Shown: positions 60,073-64,000 of the stretch, one piece after another
How positions within the stretch are numbered: position 1 is the stretch's first letter
Layout: every line of letters begins with the position of its first letter
Assembly (NCBI GenBank): GCA_961205875.1
Contig: OY540810.1
Coordinates: 6,758,001 to 6,822,000 of the forward strand
Direction: 5' to 3'
DNA from: Sialis fuliginosa
Taxonomy: Eukaryota; Arthropoda; Insecta; Megaloptera; Sialidae
DNA: 64,000 nucleotides
Translations under genes and position numbers: made by a program
Notes under the pieces: model-generated
Database searches by the model: none
What the model was told of the DNA's origin: nothing
Seen by the model: only the letters and a program-made list of their open reading frames with translations

Positions 60073-60744
60073 AATGACGTTTGTTGAATTTTTATTTTTA
60101 TTTCCTAATTTTTTAAGAATTACATCTCAAGGGTTGTGCAGCAATGTTACTAAAGAACCAAAGAGTTTAAATAAAAATTTGTGATTTTCAAATGTTATTA
60201 TTTTTCTTTGTACAACCAGTCAAACCTTAAGTGCGCACTCTTAGAGCACTCCACCCTAATGATGCTATTACAGACACACAGAAAAAATCTGTAGCATACA
60301 GGATTAGTAGTTGAATAATAACAATGACAGAATGACGACGATTGCAAATAAGTGGAAACATTTGATAAAACAACAAAAATAACTCCACCCACTCTTCACG
60401 GCCGCCCATTCAACTCGTTGTGATTATAAGTGTATACATAAATACATAAAGTTATTCAGCATAACATTGGAAATGTTCCATTGTTGTAATTTTCAAGTGA
60501 CGCTACAAAGTTTAAAAGTATACAAACACGGGTTGTATGCAGTGCCGTACTGGTTTTTGAATACATCAAATTATTAATACAAGAATAAATCACAATAAAA
60601 CATAAACCTATTTTATTTTTATTTTTTGATCTTTATTTACGTAATTAATTATATTGGTCTTACTTGGTTACTTTTGATTTTTCCTTAAATCTATTCTATA
60701 TGATCGATAGCAGAGCCGTATATGCATTTTTTGAGATAACTGTA
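60073..60744. other. no gene seen
   Basis: Two overlapping minus-strand frames (60198-60409) are cysteine-containing but unrecognised. CAGTGCCGTACTGG at 60540 looks like a hAT end without a partner. Confidence 0.35.
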
Positions 60745-60916
60745 CTTAAGTACTTAATTACTATTCAAAAACGAAAGTAATTAACTTCTTGTACTTAAGT
60801 ATTTCACCAAATACAAGTATAATACATGTCCCAAAAGTACATAACTATATTTATTAAAAAGTAATTTTGTAATTGTAGTTGTAAGTATAATACTTAATGT
60901 ACTTAAATACTTAAGG
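60745..60916. repeat. cluster of TACTTAAGTA palindromes
   Basis: GTACTTAAGTACTT (60747), GTACTTAAGTATTT (60791), AGTATAATACTT (60885) and GTACTTAAATACTTAAG (60899) occur in 170 bp. Clusters like this are seen in subterminal regions of some hAT elements; CAGAGCCGTA at 60713 could be the matching end. Confidence 0.5.
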
Positions 60917-62013
60917 GAAGAAAGGCCAATGCCAATGCCACATATTATAGGTAATTTTGAGGAAAAATGTCATTTCCATTAAAAAAAAATAAACATATTT
61001 TTTGACTTCGATGAGCAATATCTCTGAACTGGACAGACGGTAGCAATAACGATAATACTGAAAAATACGTTAGTTAATTACCTATGAAACTGACTCATTG
61101 CGGTTGCTCCAGTTACATTACTTTGGAAATTATGAGATAATCTTTGTTTGTAAGTACTACTCTGAAGGAAGTTTTTAAACAGCCTGTAGTTCAGAGGGTG
61201 TTGAAGATAGACCCCACCTTTACGTACAATTTTTTATTCAAAATGAGTCAAGGAATCAGCTCTTAAAATATCTGTAACCCAAACCGGACCATTCTGTATA
61301 TAGATTTATTTTACTATCCTCAATGCTTAAGTAGTCGGAATATTCCCCACTTACCCTACATTATTAGTACAAATCAATAAAATGTCGTATATAATATGTC
61401 ATTTTAATATAGAAATATTCTACGACATGATATTTCCGTCCTCATTATTTTGAATACATTGTCTTCTATTCAGATCGTTATCCTATGTTCTTCACAAAGA
61501 TTCCCTATTAAAATCGCTACACACTTAATAAAGAATCTAACATTGGAGAGAATGACAATATAGAAATAAGTAATTTGATTAGTTAGTAACATTAATTCAA
61601 TTGTACGTTGTATTCAGTAAAATAAATTTAAAGTAAAAATTAATTGAGTTTATCATCAAAAGACATCAAGTTCCGTAATGAAATTTTAACGAAACAGATA
61701 AAAATATTTCGAGAACCAAATTCGGTGTTTAAAATATAATGTTAGTATATCTCAGATTTCCTTTTCAATCGTTTCACGTTTAGTATAATAGCGTATGTAC
61801 TTATTTGAGCAGTTCTCAGACAGTTGAATTTTTTTAGTAAAATTAAAAAAAAATTAATTCTTACCATATACGTATAAGCGGTATTATCTTATTGCATTGT
61901 AATTTTATTTATTATTCAGAAATATTAATCCATACAGTAATCCCAGAATTTATGCGGATTTACTTTTACGCGGTTGAAAATGTTTAGAAAAAAGGGCGAA
62001 AAAACTTATGCCC
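60917..62013. other. no gene seen
   Basis: AT-rich DNA; no repeat ends recognised. Confidence 0.4.
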
Positions 62014-62085
62014 GGTATTATAAAGAAGCAAGCAAATTTGTTACCTAGCAAGCACTTTCAAATGAGGTATTAACTTATTTCTCCT
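62014..62085. repeat. half of a GGTATTATAAAG MITE
   Basis: GGTATTATAAAGAAGCAAGC, then AAGCACTTTCAAATGAGGTA, as in the left arm of 48010-48231. The right arm is missing. Confidence 0.6.
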
Positions 62086-62380
62086 TATAGCATAAGGTTG
62101 TAACTCTTTTGAATATTTAATATTATATCCCATCCTCGTCGCCACTATTATATATTTGGTAAAATCAGTACAACAGTCTTATCAATTGATTATCTTTATT
62201 TTTCAGTATAATGTTATTATAAATTGTTTTTGTATCCATGTACAAAATACTCTGTTTTCATGGCTTACTTTTATATACAAATAAATTATATTTAGATACA
62301 TAACACACGTAAATGGGGGGATTACTTTACATACATACTGAGGTCTTCTGATTCAATCAATATTTATTGAATTTTAACAT
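62086..62380. other. no gene seen
   Basis: AT-rich DNA before the CCCGGG element. Confidence 0.4.
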
Positions 62381-62471
62381 CCCGGGAAAAAATTTCAGAT
62401 CTAAAGTGATCAAATCAGATCTGCATTTTTACAGATCTGTTTTGATCTCCATTTTGGAACATATCAATGCA

Positions 62472-62595
62472 GATCCACACAGATCTGTGTTGATCTGCGT
62501 AGATCAACACAGATCAAAACAGATCAACACAGATCTGCGTAGATCTATGTTGATCTGCGTAGATCAAAACAGATCAACACAGATCTGCGTAGATC
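62472..62595 (+). repeat. 10-bp tandem array, left arm
   Basis: Twelve units of exactly 10 bp, each GATC plus six bases. The units are drawn from a few types: GATCTGCGTA, GATCAACACA, GATCAAAACA, GATCTGTGTT, GATCTATGTT. Confidence 0.95.
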
Positions 62596-63319
62596 GGGGA
62601 TTTGATTATGTTTTTGTACACAAACACAGCTTGACTTCCCGCAGTATCTGGGTTCGAAGAGCAATCCTGGAGAAGAGAACCACCATATATGTATTATATT
62701 ACCTTATTACTAACTGATCCGACTTGGCTTATATACGAATGAAAGTGAAAATACTCTGTTGACGAGAGCTATGTTGCGATATTTATATATTATACATACA
62801 TAACAATATGTACTTATTCATAAATAAACTTTTGTCTACCTTAAATAACAAATACACATATACTATATAGAAACCTTGTTTATAATTTAATCAATTAAAA
62901 AAAAATTGTACAGAAACGTACTGAATGATATTTGAGGCCCGTGTATTAAATTAATAAATAAATTCACAACTCACCCCCTGTCACAGATGAAGGGTTGTAA
63001 TTGGTCTCATTCGATCCAGCGGGAAAAATACTTTGGGATACTAGGGGTATGGGGGGCAAAACAACCCTCTATCTAACACAGGAGTCGAGATATTTACGAT
63101 TTTCTATAATGAATACCATAAGTAGCGAAACAGAGAAAAATTCAATATTTACTGTTAATAAAGCATAGAAACATAAGATATTATTATTAAATTTAATAAA
63201 ATGAAAAAAAAAAGTCCTGACACGTATTAAGTGATATTTAAGGCCCGTATTGTTAAAATAACAGATACACATATTTTTTTTAAATTGATTAAAATACAAA
63301 CAATACGTTTCAATCTCAC

Positions 63320-63693
63320 GATCTACGACGATCTGCAAAGATGTACAACGATCTACAAAGATCAACAACGATCTGTAAAGATTTACAACGATCTGCAAAG
63401 ATCTACAACGATCTATAAAGATCACGATCTGCAAAGATCGGCAACGATCTACAAAGATCAATAGCGATCTACAAAGATCTGCAACGACCTACAACGACCT
63501 ACAACTATCTGCAAAGATCTACAACGATCTATTAAGATCACGATCTGCAATGATGTATAACGATCTGCAAATATCTACAACTATCTGCAAAGACCTACAA
63601 CGATCTGCAAAGATCACGATCTACAAAGATCTACAGAGACCTACAACTATCTGCAAAGACCTACAACGATCTACAAAGATCTAAAAAGATCTG
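63320..63693 (+). repeat. 10-bp tandem array, right arm
   Basis: About 37 units of GATCTACAAC / GATCTGCAAA type with point changes. Short GATCAC interruptions (near 63419, 63536, 63611) reset the phase and mark a higher-order repeat of about 75-120 bp. Confidence 0.92.
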
Positions 63694-63839
63694 ATTTGTT
63701 CCAAAATGAAGATCAACCGAGATCACTTCAGATCTGAAATTTTTTCCCGGGATATCTAAAAAAGCAATGCGAGTTCACTTTATTTCACACTGAGAAAATT
63801 TATTTGGAATATATTCGTTAATTATTTTAAAAATCATAT

Positions 63840-64000
63840 TTTTCACTGGTTTTTGATCTGTGGAAACTTGAAAAGATCTACAAAGATCTCTGAAGATCGT
63901 TGCAGATCTTTACAGATCTCCAAAGATCAAAAACCAGTGAACAAATATGATTTTGTCTCAAAATGCAAATCTATCAAGATTTAATAACTTTAGATCTAAA
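63840..64000. mobile_element. partial CCCGGG-family element at window edge
   Basis: CACTGGTTTTTGATCTGTGG to GATCAAAAACCAGTGAACAA is the same palindrome as the core of 45708-45994. It is followed by AATATGATTTTGTCTCAAAA and ACTTTAGATCTAAA, the start of the family's right end. The terminus itself would lie beyond base 64000; the left end (about 63787) is unclear. Confidence 0.6.

Larger units (their letters stand above)
62381..63751. mobile_element. 1.37-kb CCCGGG foldback element
   Basis: The left end CCCGGGAAAAAATTTCAGAT-CTAAAGTGATC and the complement of the right end agree over 31 bases with one mismatch, and AT flanks both sides (62379-62380, 63752-63753). Each end is followed by an array of 10-bp GATC-type units (62472-62595, 63320-63693). 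The loop (62600-63315) contains two pieces of the repeat at 50370-50700. Frames of 116 codons (62367-62717) and 130 codons (63069-63461) mostly translate the arrays into RSTQICVDQ-like repeats and are not genes. Confidence 0.85.

Noticed and set aside
62367..63461. Open frames of 116 and 130 codons read as a repeat protein (RSTQICVDQ-type)
   Set aside because: The 10-bp GATC arrays translate to a 10-residue repeat in any stop-free frame; arrays explain the frame without a gene.
1..64000. CRISPR arrays, operons, origins or riboswitches
   Set aside because: Composition, transposon types and splice-like signals are eukaryotic; regular arrays found are satellites or foldback arms without unique spacers.

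Overview
This is a eukaryotic, AT-rich (by eye about 70-75% A+T) intergenic or intronic stretch, most likely from an insect. A sap-feeding hemipteran is possible but not shown. There are no bacterial signals (operons, Shine-Dalgarno sites), no intact multi-domain gene, and I recognise no tRNA or rRNA. What I can support is almost entirely mobile DNA: short inverted-repeat elements (MITEs), deleted DNA transposons, Helitron-like pieces, foldback elements and satellite arrays, many nested in one another. Only three protein-coding remnants are recognisable: a hAT transposase C-terminus (8486-8845), a Tc1/mariner-type transposase piece (54524-54772, minus strand) and an exon of the ribosome-biogenesis gene BRX1 carried inside a transposon (54200-54487).

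Layout. 1-5.1 kb: simple AT-rich DNA and a Helitron-like remnant. 5.2-9.1 kb: a 1.57-kb near-perfect palindrome, a piggyBac-like MITE with TTAA duplications, and a hAT element with an 8-bp target duplication. 9-24 kb: MITEs, Helitron-like ends, a small hAT MITE (18840-19232) and two inverted repeats whose cores resemble hammerhead ribozymes (12.4 and 22.4 kb). 24-46 kb: a TA-flanked element family in several copies, a TTAA-flanked element (29.0-29.7 kb), a miRNA-like hairpin (36.6 kb), a GC-rich MITE (44.0-44.3 kb) and a pogo/Tigger-like MITE (45.5-46.2 kb).

46-58 kb is the most notable part. A 9.76-kb element (47065-56827) with inverted ends starting CCCGGGAAAAAAT lies in a repeat whose uninterrupted copy is 600 bp downstream. 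It has a 2-bp duplication (GA), AT-rich tandem arrays at both ends (about 176 bp and 86 bp units), and a cargo of other elements. One cargo element is a mariner-like element that itself holds a Harbinger-like element with the captured BRX1 exon. Smaller relatives are at 45708-45994, 62381-63751 (10-bp GATCT-type arrays at both ends, AT duplication) and at the right edge. I treat these as a candidate undescribed foldback-like transposon family.

58-64 kb: a GC/CpG-richer block ending in a splice-donor-like site (58880-59279, possible promoter and first exon), several hairpins, and the second CCCGGG element. No genes act together here; the window records repeated transposon insertion. All alignments were made by eye, so coordinates of diverged repeats are approximate.
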